Shown: positions 24,425 to 36,857, counted from the stretch's first letter. The stretch is DNA of 64,000 nt from Rosa chinensis (GCF_002994745.2 NC_037091.1:31498612-31562611); one strand, 5' to 3'. Notes: a model not told the origin generated them from the letters alone. Program-made: numbers and translations.

Positions 24425-25738
24425 ATGACCGAGTCTTCTAAACTCCCTACTAAACGAGAAATTGAAGAGAGACTTGCTCGTTTGAAGAATCCTCCACAAC
24501 TCGAGTACAGAAAACCCTCTTCTTCGACATTTAAGGACTACATATTTAACGAGCAAGGGAAGAGGCTTTTTCCTTCTGAGGAGTCCGTATCACCTAGTGT
24601 TTCGTCTAACTCACCTTCACCTCTTTGCTCACCACCCCCTGAGAAAGAAGAGAATGAAAAAATGGCTTCTATTAGAGAACTCTCTTCATCTGTGGTTCAA
24701 GGAGGACTTCCCATAAGTATTGTGTACCCTGCCCCTGCTGTAGGGAAGACTGCAGACTTTGAGTTGAAGAGTGGATTACTTCATAGGCTCCCTATGTTCC
24801 ATGACCTTAATATGGAAGACGCCAACAAGCATCTTCGAGAATTCCAGTCTGTGTGTATCAACATGCTACCACAAGGAGCAGATGAGAATCTCCTTAAGAT
24901 GAAGGCATTTCCCTTCTCTCTAGCTGACCGTGCCAACGATTGGCTATATGAGATTCCTTCTGGGCGCATCACTTCATGGGATACTATGATGAAGGCCTTC
25001 TTAGAGAAATACTTCCCAGCTTCCAAGATCATTACGCTCAGGAAGAAGATAAGTGGAATAAAACATGCTCAAGATGAATCTTACCCCGCTTATTATGAGA
25101 GGTTTCAGTCCTTAATTGCCCAATGTCCTCAACATCAAATGAAGAAAGAAACCTTGCTTACTTGCTTCTACGAAGGTCTCCTACCTCTGGAACGTGACAT
25201 GTTAGATGCTGCAGCTGGAGGAGCTTTTGTGGATAAGTCACCTGCTGAAGGGAGAGCTATGATTGAGAATAGAGCCAAGAACGCCCAACAATATGAGGGT
25301 GCAGGTCTCACAACTCGAAGGGTGAATGAGATAGGTACCAATTCGGTTATTGAGGAAAGATTGAACATGCTCACCCTTCTTATGGATCAAGTTGTAAACG
25401 CCAAGGGTATATTGCAAGCTTGTGGGGTATGTTCTATGCAAGGGCATGTGACTGATCAATGCCCTCAACTGACAGATAATGGAGGATGGGAATCCTTTAA
25501 CGCCATAGGAGGATATCAAGGGAACCATGGGGGTCCCCCACGTCCAAGATATGATCCGTATTCGAATACATACAACCCTGGATGGAGGGATCACCCCAAC
25601 TTCAAGTGGACAAACAATGAGAACACTCAGAATCCCCTTGGAGGTAATTTCCAACGTCCTCAAGGGCCACCATTTCAAGGACCACCATTTCAAAGGCCTT
25701 ATATGCAAACCAACATGCCTCAGGGAGTTCAAATCTGA
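24425..25738 (+). pseudogene. Gag of the Athila-like element
   Basis: A 437-codon frame. Residues about 100-240 form the retrotransposon gag capsid region (HLREFQSVCINMLPQG, KAFPFSLADRANDWLYE, FLEKYFPASKI). A CX2CX4HX4C zinc knuckle (CGVCSMQGHVTDQC) sits near residue 333, and the C-terminus is Pro/Gly/Gln-rich. The frame ends at TGA 25736-25738, just where a one-base frame change leads into pol. In relatives gag and pol are usually one frame, so a single-base indel near 25725-25738 is the likely damage. Confidence 0.85.
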
Positions 25739-25755
25739 ATCTCAACTATGACAAG

Positions 25756-28417
25756 ATGTTTGAAGCTCTCACCAATTCGACTCAGGCCTTGGTTCAAGGA
25801 CAACAGACCCATACAAAGGATATTACAGATCTTAAAACACAGATGGGCCAAGTTGTGGACTTCATGAGCAAGATTCATGAAACTGGGAAGCTCCCAAGTA
25901 ACACCATACGAAATCCAAAGGGTAATGTGGAGAATGCATCTGTGGTGACTACTCAGAGTGGAAGAGTGTTAGTGGATCAACCTAAGAAATCCAAGGAGAC
26001 TCAAGTGGTTATTGAAGTTGAGGAAGAACAAGAAGCGTCCAAATTGAACCTTGAGAAGGACCCTGCAACGTCCAAAGAAGAAGCAAGGACGTCCTCATCT
26101 CCTAAAGCAAATCCGAAACCTAAAGGTAACAACTCTAACTTGTCAAATTCGGTTATTGCTAACCCTTCTTCTTCTTGTATACCCTTCCCACGCAGATTTG
26201 CTAAATCTAAGAAGGATGAGAGTGACCAAGCTATCTTGGAAACTTTCAAGAAGGTGCAAGTGAACCTACCCCTCCTTGAGGCCATCAAGCAAGTGCCTAG
26301 ATATGCCAAGTTTCTTAAAGAGCTTTGTACCACAAGGAGGATTAATCGTGAGAAAGAGGTGGTGAAGGTAAGTGAGAATGTATCTGCCTTGATTCAGAGG
26401 AAACTACCCCAAAAATGCAAGGATCCTAGAAGTTTCAGTATTCCATGCACTGTTGGTAACTCTAGGTTTAAGAATGCCATGTTAGACTTAGGGGCATCTG
26501 TGAATGTCATGCCCTATTCTGTTTATGAAACCCTAGGTCTAGGTGAACTTAAATCTGATAATGTTATCATTCAGTTAGCTGACAGGTCCAATGCATACCC
26601 TAGAGGTTTGTGGGAAGATGTTCTTGTGCAAGTTAATCATCTTTTCTTTCCAGCTGACTTTTATGTGTTGGAGATGGAGGACTCTCCAGTGAGTTCAACA
26701 CCATTACTATTGGGTCGCCCTTTCTTAAGGACGGCTAGATCGAAGATTGATGTGTATGCTGGCTTTCTCACCATGGAATTCGATGGTGATGTTATTGGCT
26801 TCAACATATTTGAAGCCATGAGGTATCCTCTCGATGTTCATGACTGTTTTTCTATTGATATTCTGGACAATCTTGCGCAGGAAATGTTTGACATCATGAA
26901 TGAGGATACTTTGATTACCACACTCGAGCAAGAAGTGGGCTACACCAAAGATGGCGTCACAATCCAAGAGGATGTGCTCAAGGAAACTTGTGAGGACAAA
27001 ATCATTGCAAATGTGTCTTTCCTTGAGGCATCACCCTTCATAGGTAAGTCTACTGCACCCTTGTCCATTCAATTATTTGCTAACAAGACTCTACCTTCAG
27101 TGGTTCAGGCACCAGAACTTGAACTTAAACCTTTACCAGACCACTTGAAGTATGTCTACTTAGGGGACAAGGAAACCTTACCAGTGATTGTGTCTTCCTC
27201 ACTGACGTCTTCACAAGAGGAGAGATTGGTGGAGATGCTAAAGCAACACAAGACCGCCATAGGATGGACATTGGCGGATATCAAGGGAATAAGCCCTACA
27301 ACTTGCGTCCATAGGATACTTCTTGAGGAGGGGACAAAACCTACTAGAGAGGCTCAACGTCGTCTCAACCTTCCAATGATGGAAGTTGTGAAAAAGGAAG
27401 TCATCAAACTCCTAGATTGTGGCGTTATCTACCCCATTTCAGACTCCAAATGGGTGTCCCCAGTTCAGGTTATACCTAAGAAGTTAGGGGTAACTATTGT
27501 GAAGAATGCTGAAAACGAACTGGTGCCCCAAAGGACAGTTACTGGCCACAGAGTTTGCATTGACTACAGAAAGCTCAACGCAACAACAAGGAAAGATCAC
27601 TTTCCTCTTCCATTCATTGATCAGATGCTTGAGCGATTAGCTGGACATGATTACTACTGCTTCTTGGATGGCTACTCAGGCTACAATCAGATTGCCATAG
27701 CCAATGAAGACCAAGAGAAGACAACCTTTACTTGACCCTTTGGAACGTTTGCTTATCGTCGCATGTCTTTTGGACTTTGCAACGCCCCAGGTACCTTTCA
27801 GAGGTGTATGGTAAGTATTTTTTCAGATTATATTGAGAAAATCATAGAGGTATTCATGGATGATTTTTCTGTTTTGGGAAAAAGTTATGATGATTGTCTT
27901 AATAATCTTGAAATTATCTTAAAGCGTTATGTGGAAACTAACCTTGTGTTGAATTGGGAAAAATGCCATTTTATGGTTAGACAAGGTATAGTTCTAGGGC
28001 ATATTGTCTCTTCTAGGGGAATAGAGGTAGATAAAGCTAAAGTAGACCTTGTGCGTTACTTAACCTTTCCCACTTCTGTGAGAGAGATTCGATCTTTTCT
28101 TGGCCATGCAGGGTTTTACAGGAGATTTATCAAGGACTTCTCAAAGATTTCGAGACCTCTATGCCAACTACTCCAAAAGGATGTGATGTTTACCTTTGAC
28201 AAGGAGTGTCAAGAAGCTTTTGACAAGCTAAAGGAGTTGTTGACGTCTGCCCCCATCATGTTGCCTCTAGATTGGTCCTTGCCCTTTGAGTTGATGTGTG
28301 ACGCCTCTGACTATGCAGTTGAAGCTGTTTTGGGGAAAAGGAAGGACAAACGACCTTATGCCATCTACTACGCCTCCAGGACTCTTAATGATGCACAACT
28401 GAACTATTCCACTACAG
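25756..28417 (+). pseudogene. Protease-RT-partial RNase H of Athila-like pol (broken)
   Basis: The first segment (25756-27735, 659 codons) carries the aspartic protease (MLDLGASVNVMPYSVYETLG, with LLLGRPFLRTA) and the N-terminal half of RT. A TGA at 27733-27735 stands where the relative at 2666-3997 has Cys. The frame then continues to 28417 with FMDDFSV, the RT active site, and [10 protein letters not shown] of RNase H. In the RT motif, RRMPFGL of the relative is RRMSFGL here. The frame therefore has one nonsense mutation, one motif substitution and a truncated end; it cannot be active. Confidence 0.88.
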
Positions 28418-28523
28418 TCCCTCCAACTAATTTCGGTATCACCACCCAAATAAAGATGGTGAGCAAAATCGAGTCTGATAAGCATGTATGAAGACAAACA
28501 ATTTCTTCCAAATAATCAATAAG
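28418..28523. other. Junction sequence after the Athila break, shared motif with 20743-20790
   Basis: Immediately after the break at 28417 the text GGTATCACCAC, then AAGATGGTGAGCAAA, TCG and GATAAGC appears. The same words in the same order occur on the minus strand at 20790-20743. Both may be copies of one small transposon end. No gene. Confidence 0.4.
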
Positions 28524-29783
28524 AGCAAGTCCACATGTTGGGAATAATTGTTATGGCCAAAAAGTCGAGGGGTTGACTAATCAAGAAACTGTTTATTGTC
28601 ACTAGACTTTGGTTTCCACCTATTCTGTTTCTTGACCAGTCACTTACTGTTCATTGATTTTTTTTTAATTGTAAAATTGAAATATATTTGATGTAAATAG
28701 ATGGTAATAATAGAGATTTATGGATAACCTACTAACAAAATTATTAATTATTTTAAGTGAATAAAATAAATCATCGAATTTATTTTATTTTTGAATCTTT
28801 TACAATTTTTTTGGTTACTGTTTTTTTATTACCGTTATATGTACACATATTTATTAATTGAATACTCGGGAATATTTATATGAATTTTTCACATGGTGAA
28901 AATGTGAAATCGATAATAAAGTATGCGATGCGACGAGTGCGAGAGAATTTTTGGGGAATATTTTGGATACTCAAACTAATTTCTATACATTTCGGAAGTT
29001 TTGAAATTTTGGAAAACATGTAAATGAAAAAGAAAATAGGTGTGGTGTGATCAGGACCATAGAATCTTCCAATGATTCATCTGAGCCACCCAAAATTAAT
29101 TGGGGAAGGCTATAAATGGGGGTCAGATCAAGTCAAACCCGCTAGAACCCTTGACCCGTGTGATGACCTTGCTACCCGAAAGAAGACCCAACTGGAAATT
29201 CCTTTTCTAGCAACAAAAAGACTGCGGACCACCACAGTTGGATTTGGCTCGTCATCGCCGACTTCTTCCCGGTCACAGCTCAGCCATAAATGGAGCAGAG
29301 GGAGAATCAAGCACATGAGGTATAAACACCGCAGTTGGGTTTACGCTTTTTCCGGCTACTCTGATCATCATTGTTGATGCATGAGGTATAGACACTAATC
29401 TTCTCTTCACACTCTACACATTTATATACTTGGTTTCGATAATAGTTGAGTTTTGATGGAATTGATGTTTTGGGTGGCATCGGCTTGGCGGCCTGGCGTC
29501 TTCTCCACTACGCGACAAATGACTGGCATCAACTCAAAGAGGTCTCTCGGCCGAGTTGCTGATGTCAGCCACAATCTGGAGCTGTTGCCGAGCTAGCAAT
29601 CGGCGAGCTTAGGTCAAGAAATTGGTCAAGGGCTTGGCCTTTTTCTTGGCCTCGATCACCAAAATTCAAGGTTTGGCCGGTCACTTCTCCATCAATGGAA
29701 GCAATTTTTTCTCCATGTCGGTCACCACCTCACCTTTGCCCAGCTGGAGACCGGTCAAGAGGGCACCGATGGACTTGCTCTAA
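28521..29783. mobile_element. PIF/Harbinger (Tourist)-type TIR element with TAA target duplications
   Basis: GAGCAAGTCCA at 28524-28534 is mirrored by TGGACTTGCTC at 29770-29780. Both ends are flanked by TAA (28521-28523 and 29781-29783), the 3-bp duplication typical of PIF/Harbinger. The element is 1,257 bp. No transposase domain is readable. The open frame at 29072-29377 (+) has no known domain, so this is probably a non-autonomous element. The short TIR means chance pairing of two half-elements is not excluded. Confidence 0.6.
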
Positions 29784-31612
29784 GGAGCCTATTCAGTCCA
29801 CTGTTAGTAAACCGTTCACTTGCACAAATTGGTAATGTGGCAGTTAAGGTTATCAAGGTCAGCCGTTAGTTAACATGCAGTAAGATGGTTAAAATGAAAA
29901 TTACCAAGATCAATGGGAAACGAAGTTTGACCTTCGTATTCCCATACCAAAACACCAACAAAAATCAATCTACTCCTGATACTTATTCCTTTAGATTTCT
30001 ATGACGAAAGCAACAATAACATAAAATTCTACTACATGAATCGGATAAAACTTAGTAATCAACACTATAAATTCCAAATATCTATTATGCAATTCAGAAA
30101 GATTTTTTTATTTTTTTTAATAATCAAAGGGCCCAATAATGTCTAAAAAAGGAAGTACACACTTTTCACCTAGAGTAAAACATACCCAAAAATAGTAAAG
30201 AAGTACCACCCCTTATGTTGATGCGGTGTAGGGAGCTGCTATCTATAGAGATGAGGAGGCTGGATGTTCTATACCGATATCAGCCAACATAGAAATAGGT
30301 CAGGGGGAGACTAGGTTTGCCGATCTATAACCCTCTGATGCCTAAGTCAGTATCTGCTTATGAGATAAGGACATGGAAAGGTATAGCGTGTAATAGTGAA
30401 CTTACTTGATTGGTAAGGATTTCCCCTTTTTATAGGTGGTATTGGGTGGAGTGTTTATTCATTCTTCGATATGGGAGTATTTCCCCTTGTATGTCAGGCT
30501 TTATTGGTCTTTTAATTGCTTTTGGTGACTATTGAGCTGTACATTTCTGATGTTTGCACCTCTTTGCCCATGTGGCATCAACAAGTCCCCGGTCAAGAGT
30601 CTTCTTGGGTGGGGACTTTATTCCCTGGAAAACAACGGTGAGATGGTCACCTGGAGTCTTCTTTCGTGGGGCTCACCACCCTACTCCCTGGTCCCTAGGG
30701 GCAAGAGGATTCGAGGGCCGGGTCCCGTTGAGTGGGTGCTACCTGTGTCGTGGAGTATACTTGGCGTTTGTACTTTTCGTCAGTTGTTTTTGTCTTGTAT
30801 GTTGCCTGTGGTACATTATGTGATAGGGAACAGCGAGAGACACGTGTTCCCTTGGGGTTTGTTAGTCGTGCGAAAGGGGGTGTCTCTTCCCATTTTGTAA
30901 CCTTGCATTAATGGTTTGTGTAACTGAGGTGACGGCTCGTGTACAGGGGTGTACAAAGTGTCAACTTTTGGACACGTGTCAAGATCCTGGTGGACATTTC
31001 CTTTCGTTGCCGAACGGCTACGATGGTTTGCTAGGATCATCTGTCTATAAATGGGTTGGTGTGTATAAGAAGTCTCTATCAAACAGATCCTTGTCTTGTG
31101 CTTTCTTTTGCGAGTTCTTGTGAGTGTTGAGATTTCTGGAGTGCTTGGACTGGAGTGCTTGGATTTGTTCTTTATTCTTGTGAGTGTTGCTCTAGTGATC
31201 TGATGTTCTTATTCTTCATTCGGGATCTACGATTTGACGGTGCTTTTTTAGATACATACGGCTGTACTTTTTAGATCATGTTCTTTGGCGCCTTTTGTAT
31301 TCTTGTTCTTCCTTCTGTTTGTGGCTTGATGCATGTCCGGATAGGACTCTGTTGGTAGATAACGAGCTTTTTTTGTGATTTAAGTGTGGTGTTTTGAGGT
31401 TGTATCAGATGTCTAGGGAGGATTATTTCTGTGTTTATCTTTGCTTTTGCATGTTTTTGTTGCGGAATGTGGGTTTATGGGTTTCTGGGTATGGGTTCAT
31501 GGCTTTTGTGAAATATGGTTATTTTCTAGGTTGTTGCTTATGATGACTGTGCTGTAATATTATCATATTAAAGCTTGGTCCATTTTTTGGTGAAGAACTG
31601 ATACTCATCTCT
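29784..31612 (+). other. Retroelement-derived leader-like region without clear genes
   Basis: There is no recognisable protein. CTATAAATGGGTTGG near 31045 resembles a TATA element, followed about 550 bases later by decayed ORF1-like coding text on the same strand. The region could be the LTR or leader of that element. Overlapping open frames at 30532-30900 and 30554-30823 have composition-driven translations and no domain. Confidence 0.35.
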
Positions 31613-33990
31613 AGTGATGAGGTGAGTTCGAAGTTGAGTGGTTCTACTGGTAGCACTACTGATTCTCTGGATTTGGCTCGCTTTCAATTGTCTATTTCGT
31701 CGAGCCAGGATTTCAGAAATATTATCGATACTGAGAGCTTGTTCCGAGAGTTGCGAATGGCTGATTGTGAAAAGGGTGAGACTAGGCTCCCGTTGTTGGG
31801 ACTGATACAGGTGGGCCCTCTAATGTGGTAACAGGTATTGATTGAGCAGGTCCCTCCGTGTCTAACTGACTCGTGTTGACCTTCCTGGTCATTCCATTAC
31901 CAAAACTGAACTTAATGAGTTCAGAATGAACTAGGGTATATCCCCTGATGTTGAGTTGACCCCGTTGTGGGAGGGGTAGTTGGCGAGCAACCCACTTACA
32001 GGTTGAACCGCAATGTATGAGTATCAATTCCGCTACGGGTTGTCGTTCCTGTTGAAGGAGGCGATGCAGTATTTGCTAGCTTGCCTAAATGTAGTGGTGG
32101 ACCAGATCCCGCCGAATACCATGAGGCAAATTATGGGTACACGAGTCCTGTGGAGGATTTGTGGTAAGAACTTTCCTACTTTTGATGAGTTCAATTCGTG
32201 CTACCATTTGGAGTATTCACAAAGGCTGGGAGCTCCAAGTGTATCCAACTAAAGTCTATTGGGAGGTTTCCCAAAATTGTGGACGATCTGCCTACGTCCA
32301 TATATAAGCAATGGCGGGACAAGGTTTTCCTTGTTGGTGGTCGTTGGCAGAATCGTGATATGTCTCATCAGGTCCCGAACGTCTTTCAACCAATAGGTGA
32401 GTGTTGTGTCTTCTTGTTTTTGTATGCTGTTGTAGATACATGGTATCTGCCGGCTATAATCAGCACATATTAGTCCACTAAACATTGTTGGAATGGCCAT
32501 GACGGTAAGACCTCCGGAAATATGGCAAGCCAATCTTCACCGACAAACCGACCTCAGGCCAAAACATACTCTGACGCGCCGCCCAAAGTTGTCCCTGCAG
32601 AAGAGACCAAAAGCCAGCAAACTGAGACATATCAATCCTACATTGAAAACAAGACTGAGGTTACTCACTATTTCACCTATAAAAGGATCATTTCTCTCTC
32701 TTCATTCATTATGCATTTAATAGCTACCTACCGCTACTCTGTTAATATAAACACATTGTTAAGTTTTAGCATCAGAGGAGCGAAGACTGCTAACTGCAGT
32801 CTCCCCTCTTGACTCCGTTGTATTTCTCTTGACAGATAGCGGGATCTCGTAAATTCACAACATATCGAACATTGAACCATTGTCCACGTTATCGGAAGCC
32901 GACACCTTATGGCTGTATTCTGAGCATTAACAGCTGTGATTCTTCTTTGTCTGACACTTGTTGTGGCTATATAGTGAAGGGATCATTCCATTTGTCTGAG
33001 TTGAATATGAAGAGGATCTGGCGAGTGCTGAAGTCTTTCGGAGATGACTCCAAGCATAGCGCGTATCGGTTGTGTAGGCTACCTGTGTATGGGCAGTGGA
33101 GGTTGCCAGTTTGTCCTTATAAGTGTCGTGCCTCACCTATGTTGCTTTTTTTATTTATTTATTTTTTTATGCCTTTGTGCTTGCAGAATCTATGCCATCG
33201 AGAATATCGGGAGGGAGAACCCGGGCCCCTTTGATGATATGTCCAAGTTGATCCCTATGAAGAAGGCGATTGATCTCTGGCTATTCGTGGATGATTATAC
33301 CTTGTATTCTAAGAATGTGGATGCCCATCTTGGAATAAGCCCCCGGCTTCCTTCAGCGGAGGATGTTGAGGATACCTACGGGGAGGCTGTTGAGACCGAG
33401 GGTAGTGATCCCACTAGGTCAGAAGCTGGTACAGGTACCGAAGTTGTTACCGGGATTGAAATTAGCGACAGGGAGAGCATGGACCTTACTGACATGCCTT
33501 CTTTGCTTAACAGTTCCTTCGTGTTGGAGGAGCTGAATCGGGGTGTCGAGGTCAGAGATGGCTCTGTGGTACAGGAGACACCGTCAAATAAGCCCTCGGG
33601 TACCATGCCTGTGCGACTGGAGAATGGGCCCGATTTGGGGGTTTCCATGCTAGAAACGATGGGACCGATGTTTGAGGAGATGGTCCATGTTGGTGATGGC
33701 GACAGGGAGGGGGACCCACTTGCGCTGAAGAGGGCTCATAGCTCCGGGAGCCAGTCTAGTGGGCATTCTAGAGAGCCAAGAGGGCGAGGGTAGGTGGTTC
33801 TCCCTCGTGGGAGTGCCGGGCCCACCAAGCTGAGGAAGGCAAGGCTCATACTGCTGTGGTGCAAGCATTTGGGTCGGTTACTGTCGTTGACCCGATCGTG
33901 TAGGAGATGGTTCATGACTTCCATCATACCTCCCGTCATAGCCATTTTGTCAACACCGGCGATGTGATAGTGGACAAGCGTAATGCTATG
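31613..33990 (+). pseudogene. Decayed gag/ORF1-like protein of a plant mobile element
   Basis: Three broken pieces in order resemble the N-terminal ORF of plant elements that precede a retrotransposon or transposase. First is 31622-31831 (Ser-rich start). Second is 32013-32473, with YEYQFRYGLSFLLKEAMQYL, a QIPPNTMRQIMG segment, and WRDKVFLVGGRWQ in another frame. Third is 33044-33793, with AIDLWLFVDDYTLYSK and an acidic Ser/Thr-rich tail. Frames change between pieces, and a nested insertion separates the second and third. I recognise the pattern (Y..GL.FP...F...L) but cannot name the family; no RT or transposase core follows. Confidence 0.4.
32481..32872 (+). mobile_element. Nested short insertion, solo-LTR or TRIM-like
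   Basis: The insert runs from TGTTGGAATGG at 32486 to about 32867 and is flanked by AACAT at 32481-32485 and 32868-32872; the match can be read as AACATTG on both sides. Inside is CCTATAAAAGG near 32677, a TATA-like box, and a GCGAAGACTGC motif downstream, as expected of an LTR. The right end does not finish in the usual CA, so the class is uncertain. It interrupts the ORF1-like relic. Confidence 0.5.
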
Positions 33991-36760
33991 GAAAGGATGG
34001 TGCGGATGAGTATTTTGTTAAACTGAGCAGTAGGTCTAATGGCTAAACCACCAGTTTGTTTTGCGGTACAAGCCTGAGTCCAAGCTACAGGGGCACTTAG
34101 CATTAGAGCCCCAAATGAACTCTCTAGCCTTCTTGTCAATGCTAGTAGAAAGTTCAGTTCAACACTTGAGATAGGACATAACATGATTTGACATACTAGA
34201 GAGGTTAGATTTAATAAAGGTTAACCTTCCAACCTTAGAAATAGTTCTTCTTTTTTTTCCAGCCAATTAGTTTATTGTTAAGAGTACGTGGTTCTATTCA
34301 TACCTCCGGATTTAGTATATAACCTCTAACTTACTTTTTTTAAGGATCAAATATGCTAAATACACCTCCCTATCGATTCCAAAATACCTTTTATCTAATA
34401 AAAAGAGAAAATCTGAACCAATTGCATCAGCCTATTTTTCATCAGACCCAATGTCCTTTCCTTTCTCTAGATCAATGGTAATTGAACTTTCATATCAACA
34501 GTTGACGAACAAAAACGATGTTTAGTTTCAATTTCTGGCTTAAAACATATTAGATTGTTTGATTGTTGATGATGTGGAAAACATCTACCTTGCTAATGCT
34601 TTTATTGTTGATATCAATTTCTAGGGAAGATTCATGACGAAGATCAAGAGTTGGATTATTTGAGACCAGCTCTATGTGCTCTATAATTGTAAGATCGATA
34701 AGAGTTTGAGATTACAATTGTGAAGATATAATGATAGATATAGAGCTACATACGATCCAATATGGGTGATCTAATACATATATAGCATCCTATAGATTAT
34801 ACGAACTTATTCTTTGATGTACAGTCGAAGTGTAACGAACACTGCAAAGTTTTGTTTCTAATTGAGAGTGACGACACTAAGAAAGAAAAGAATGATTGTA
34901 ACACAGTCGAAGTGCCTATGCGTTCTTATAAAAGTTTTAAAAATTAGAGTTTAGTTTGAACATGAAAAAATAAAATTGGTTAATTTTTTGAGTTTTTTTT
35001 TTTAGTAGGAGGAGGTCAGCCATTTTATTCAATAAGAAAAAGCAATATTACACAGTGACCAGTGGGGCCGTCAGAAAGAGACATCGCTAAACGCAATACC
35101 ACTCCACCTATTGAGTGAAGCTCATGGGGGAGTAAACTAATAAGATACTAACAATAAAAATTTTCCGTAGAATCCATCAGTAGACTCACTGACAACCTCA
35201 GACCAATAAGCCCTGCAGTTCCTCGCGGGTATTGATCCCAATAAAAATAAGTAATTAGGTACCGAAATGAAAGCCGTCCCGAATCCCAAATTTTTATCAA
35301 AAAATTACCTGGGTCCCAAATCTGGATCCAAGATGTCGTAAGCCCAAATTCCTCTACTATGGTCCACCCAATAGCTCTCAGACCCAAGTCCAAAAAGCAG
35401 ACTTGAGCCCAAGCCTAACTCGGGTTTTCCCTAGCAGCCAATTCAACTCCACATTCATCTCTGCCGCTGCTACCACACCAGACCACCGCCATGCTCAATG
35501 GTCTGTTGCCTGCACCACCGAAGAGAGAAACCTGATACCAAGACACGCCTGAGATCCAAAGCAATATCCGACATCAAACCACCATCCCAATTCCGACCAT
35601 CTTCGACTGCAATCCATCTACAAGGCCAGATCTTGATAGCAGCAACCCAAGGCCAAAACAGAGAGAAAACTGTAAATCTAGCATGGGTGGAGCAGCACCA
35701 CCACAAGGACGTGCCGCCACCCCCTCGAGAGTCAAAGCCACCTTGCCCAATTCATCGTTGGCAATCATCTTGCAGCACCCACCACCAAAAACCATCACCC
35801 AGCCAAGAGCTAAGCAAACTGCACCATCACCACCCGAGAAGCTAGTAAGAATAGCGAGAGACAGACCAAAGCCTGTAAATGACTCCATTGAACGGAGTAG
35901 GTACAGGGTACGATGATCCCACAAGGCGCCGTTACCCAAACCCTAGCAGAGCTAAGTCAGTTGCTATGGGGATCGAAGTTAACCCCAACAAATTTTGCAA
36001 TGGCAAACCTATTTTTCCAATTTTTTGAGTTGACAAACTCCTATAAATTTTAGAGTTTTGTCTTTACTGATAATTTCATTTGAATTGACAAAGTCAGCTT
36101 TAACTTGAGAAAAAAGAGAGGTTCATATACCAAATTTAGGTTTGAATAGAACCAGCCTATCGTTAATTATCATAAAAATTTCTTTGGTATTTGAGGGTTC
36201 CTTCCAGAAAGTAAGAGTTCATTATGGATGCCCAAGTACTTGCCAATAGTGACTTTTTGTTGAAGGGAGAGCTTCTAATAAAGACCACTAAAATGATGAC
36301 TAGTTGAGGATTTTTTTGTGAAACCCATTTTTCAATCACATTTCCACAAATCAACCGTTAGATATTTGAATATTCTTGTGTATTTTTAAAAAAATTTCAA
36401 CCAAATTGAAAATCGTTAAAGCATTCATAATCGTGATTTATTAATTATGAACATAAACTATTCATGTATGACAAATTTAGTTCGTCCATTAATTTGATCT
36501 AATTCGGTTCCTTAATAATTGACAATTTGGAAGAAAATTTTCAGAAGTAATATACTCATACATACATAAACATCTAACGGTTGATTGGACGTAATGTAAT
36601 CAAAAAGTGAATTTACCAAACTATTGATTAGAAAATTCTCAACTAGTGCTCTTTAAAGTTATCCACTTATCCTCGTTAAAATGGCTCCTTACGTCCAAAT
36701 TTGATATTTAGACCTATATTTTGACATTAACCTTCCAATTTTACCCTTAGTTATCTCTAG
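33991..36760. other. Intergenic region, mostly featureless; GC-rich repeat-like block at 35460-35940
   Basis: Between 33991 and 35000 I see nothing beyond AT-rich sequence. From about 35010 the text becomes richer in G and C, and 35460-35940 is open in several frames on both strands, with Pro/His/Arg-rich or Gly/Leu-rich translations. That pattern suggests a repeat of transposon origin rather than a gene; no domain is recognisable. From 36000 to 36760 the sequence is AT-rich spacer leading to the PORR gene promoter. Confidence 0.45.
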
Positions 36761-36837
36761 GCACCTCCCTTCTTCTATTAACTGGATCAAACACAAAAAA
36801 GTGGTCGACGGTGAGCAGAACACAGTTGCAATTCGAT

Positions 36838-36857
36838 CGAGAGAGAGAGAGAGAGAG
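36838..36857. repeat. (GA)n tract in the PORR gene 5' leader
   Basis: GAGAGAGAGAGAGAGAGAG lies about 100 bp upstream of the first upstream ATG. GA tracts are common in plant 5' leaders and can bind BBR/BPC factors; a role here is not shown. Confidence 0.7.

Larger units (their letters stand above)
21955..28417 (+). mobile_element. Athila-like Ty3/gypsy retrotransposon, 3'-truncated
   Basis: Order on the plus strand: LTR (21955-24112), primer-binding site, gag, protease, RT, and the start of RNase H. The text breaks off at 28417 in the middle of RNase H, and unrelated sequence follows, so integrase and the 3' LTR are absent. No target duplication can be assigned because the right end is missing. 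The reading frame is damaged between gag and pol and again inside RT (see those entries), so the copy is dead. Its relative at 1-3997 has the complementary part of the genome in opposite orientation. Confidence 0.9.

Noticed and set aside
35498..35939. Overlapping open frames on both strands
   Set aside because: Open on both strands because of GC-rich composition; Pro/His/Arg-rich or Gly/Leu-rich products with no domain, so not called as genes.
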